Notes under the pieces: generated by a model
What the model saw: only the letters and a program-made list of their open reading frames with translations
Database searches by the model: none
Told to the model about the DNA's origin: nothing
Program-made: the position numbers and the translations under genes
Shown here: in pieces, positions 62,273 through 64,000 of the stretch
How the letters are laid out: every line of letters begins with the position of its first letter
Position numbering within the stretch: position 1 is the stretch's first letter
Source of the DNA: Rhizobium sp. L51/94
Lineage (GTDB): Bacteria; Pseudomonadota; Alphaproteobacteria; Rhizobiales; Rhizobiaceae
NCBI RefSeq assembly: GCF_019355555.1
Contig: NZ_CP072141.1
Span: 535,501 to 599,500, forward strand
Direction: 5' to 3'
DNA length: 64,000 bases

Positions 62273-64000
62273 TTAGTGATTATCCCGCGGAATTCCCTTC
62301 GTCTGGGCGATACGCTGGTAGTTGACCGCCGGCTCGAGCACCGCGCCGGTTTCCAGCTGACCGACATAGGCGCGCTGTATTTCCTGCCACGGCGTCTGGC
62401 TGTCGGGATAGGCATAGCCCCCGGCGGCCTCGAGCGCCCGGCGCCTTGATGCCAGTTCCTCATCATCGACAAGGATATTGGCCGATCCCTTGTTGAGATC
62501 GATACGCACGATGTCACCGGTGCGCAGCAGGGCCAGCGTACCGCCGGCTGCGGCTTCCGGTGAGGCATTGAGGATCGACGGCGAGCCTGACGTGCCGGAC
62601 TGGCGTCCATCACCGATGCAGGGCAATGAGTTGATACCCTGCTTCAGCAGATAATCGGGCGCCCGCATGTTGACGACCTCGGCGGCGCCGGGATAGCCGA
62701 TGGGACCGGCACCGCGCATGAACAGGATGCTCTTGAGGTCGATCGCGAGCGCCGGATCGTCGATCCGCGCATGATAATCCTCAGGCCCGTCGAAGACGAT
62801 CGCCCGGCCGGTAAACGCATCCGGATCTTCGGGATTGGAGAGATAGTGCGCTCGGAATTCCGGCGAGATGACGCTGGTTTTCATGATCGCCGATGAGAAC
62901 AGATTGCCTCGCAACACCCGGAAACCGGCTCGCTCCTTCAAGGGACGCTCGAACGGGCGGATGACCTTTTCGTCTTCTGTCCTGGAGTTCGAATAGTTCT
63001 CGCCGACAGTGCGGCCATTCACGGTCATCGCATGGGTGTCGAGCAGGCCGTGCTTGATAAGCTCGCCCATCACGGCCGGCACGCCGCCGGCGTGATAATA
63101 ATCCTCGCCCAGATATTCGCCGGCCGGCTGCAGGTTGACCAGCAGGGGAACATCCTCGCCGTGGGTCTGCCAGTCGTCGATATCGAGCGCGACGCCGATA
63201 TGCCGGGCGAGCGCGTTCAGATGGATCGGCGCATTGGTCGAGCCGCCGATGGCAGAATTCACCTTGATCGCATTGACGAAGGCTTCACGGGTGAGGATAT
63301 CCGACGGTTTCAAGTCTTCGCGAACCATCTCAACGATCCTGAGGCCCGTCTCGTAGGAGATCTCCTGGCGATCGCGGTAGGGGGCCGGGATCGCGGCTGC
63401 ACCGGGCAACTGCATGCCTAGCGCTTCGGCCAGCGAATTCATCGTCGTCGCCGTGCCCATGGTGTTGCAATAGCCGGTCGACGGCGCCGAGGAAGCAACG
63501 AGCTTCAGGAACCCCTTCTGGTCGATTTCACCCTTGGCCAGAAGCTCGCGTGCCTTCCAGATGATGGTGCCGGAGCCCGTGCGCTCGCCGCGAAACCAGC
63601 CGTTCAGCATCGGGCCGACGGAGAGCGCGATGGCCGGAATATTGACCGTGGCCGCCGCCATCAGACAGGCCGGCGTCGTCTTGTCGCAACCGATTGTCAG
63701 CACCACGCCGTCCAGCGGGTAGCCATAGAGCACTTCGACGAGCCCGAGATAGGACAGGTTGCGATCAAGTCCGGCCGTCGGCCGCTTGCCGGTCTCCTGG
63801 ATCGGATGGACCGGAAATTCGATGGCGATGCCGCCGGCGTCGCGGATGCCCTCGCGGACGCGCTTGGCGAGCTCCAGATGGTGGCGGTTGCAGGGCGACA
63901 GGTCCGAGCCAGTCTGCGCGATACCGATAATCGGCCGCCCCGACTGCAGCTCGTCGAGGCTGAGGCCGAAGTTCATGTAGCGCTCGAGATAGAGGGCCGT
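62273..64000 (-). CDS. IlvD/Edd-family sugar-acid dehydratase, 5' end outside the window
   Basis: At least 575 residues, with the first few codons beyond the window edge (the frame continues upstream as [14 protein letters not shown]). It is a 2Fe-2S dehydratase of the IlvD/Edd superfamily. Cluster ligands are expected in [21 protein letters not shown] and [10 protein letters not shown], with [16 protein letters not shown] in the C-terminal domain. [23 protein letters not shown] resembles L-arabinonate/D-xylonate dehydratases more than true dihydroxy-acid dehydratase IlvD. A sugar-acid catabolic role is therefore likely, but the substrate is not fixed. Confidence 0.9.
   Translation of the reverse strand, partial: TALYLERYMNFGLSLDELQSGRPIIGIAQTGSDLSPCNRHHLELAKRVREGIRDAGGIAIEFPVHPIQETGKRPTAGLDRNLSYLGLVEVLYGYPLDGVVLTIGCDKTTPACLMAAATVNIPAIALSVGPMLNGWFRGERTGSGTIIWKARELLAKGEIDQKGFLKLVASSAPSTGYCNTMGTATTMNSLAEALGMQLPGAAAIPAPYRDRQEISYETGLRIVEMVREDLKPSDILTREAFVNAIKVNSAIGGSTNAPIHLNALARHIGVALDIDDWQTHGEDVPLLVNLQPAGEYLGEDYYHAGGVPAVMGELIKHGLLDTHAMTVNGRTVGENYSNSRTEDEKVIRPFERPLKERAGFRVLRGNLFSSAIMKTSVISPEFRAHYLSNPEDPDAFTGRAIVFDGPEDYHARIDDPALAIDLKSILFMRGAGPIGYPGAAEVVNMRAPDYLLKQGINSLPCIGDGRQSGTSGSPSILNASPEAAAGGTLALLRTGDIVRIDLNKGSANILVDDEELASRRRALEAAGGYAYPDSQTPWQEIQRAYVGQLETGAVLEPAVNYQRIAQTKGIPRDNH

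Noticed and set aside
1..64000. tRNA, rRNA, CRISPR arrays, insertion sequences, phage genes or integration sites
   Set aside because: I looked for cloverleaf-like segments, regular repeats, transposases and integrases and found none that I could support.

Overview
The window is a GC-rich (about 60%) alphaproteobacterial chromosome segment, almost certainly from the Rhizobiaceae (Rhizobium/Agrobacterium group). Indicators are ndvA (cyclic beta-1,2-glucan exporter), a second heat-shock sigma factor of the rpoH2 type, a SAM-II riboswitch before metA, EcfG/RpoE2-type promoters (GGAAC-N16-CGTT), a PutA without DNA-binding domain paired with an Lrp-type PutR, and the gene order helicase-S4 protein-fdxA-carD-rpoH2. 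Both ends cut through genes. I see no phage, insertion sequence, CRISPR array, rRNA or tRNA, so this is core or near-core chromosome rather than an island.

Layout. 1-4128 (minus): a compact operon of carrier protein, acyl-CoA dehydrogenase-like flavoprotein, seryl-tRNA-synthetase-like amino acid:[carrier protein] ligase, a DUF1839 protein and a GH2 glycosidase. Its natural product is unknown to me, and it is the most interesting system here. 4407-7258: epmB and epmA divergent from efp (translation factor and its lysine modification). 7345-9216: an SbmA/YddA-like ABC half-transporter with eroded nucleotide-binding motifs. 9459-10505: SAM-II riboswitch and metA. 10612-15431: galM, then a GntR-SIS-nagA-SIS amino-sugar operon. 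15460-20771: response regulator, Uup ATPase, thiamine pyrophosphokinase, and a divergent MarR/MFS pair. 20841-24383: TPP riboswitch and thiBPQ. 24676-28182: M48 lipoprotein protease, a broken EAL-domain remnant, a PhnA-like membrane protein and CsbD. 28697-34989: rpoH2, carD, fdxA, an Hsp15-like protein and a large helicase. 35487-36275: small membrane and stress proteins. 36306-39080: polyhydroxybutyrate genes phaB and phaA with divergent phaR. 39132-46572: membrane protein, rpmF, GST, DUF1868, mtgA, ispA, LysE, ispG and an MFS carrier. 46772-53207: pyc, a LuxR solo and ndvA. 53285-64000: a flavin monooxygenase, a GntR regulator, hutC-hutD, putR/putA, a small exported protein and a sugar-acid dehydratase.

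Regulation visible in sequence: two riboswitches (SAM-II, TPP), three EcfG-type general-stress promoters (rpoH2, csbD, the DUF3309 gene), several operator-like inverted repeats in divergent regions, and intrinsic terminators. The stress theme (EcfG to RpoH2, CsbD, DUF3309) is scattered through 28-36 kb. Central carbon and nitrogen functions (Pyc, PHB cycle, PutA, NagA) occupy most of the rest.
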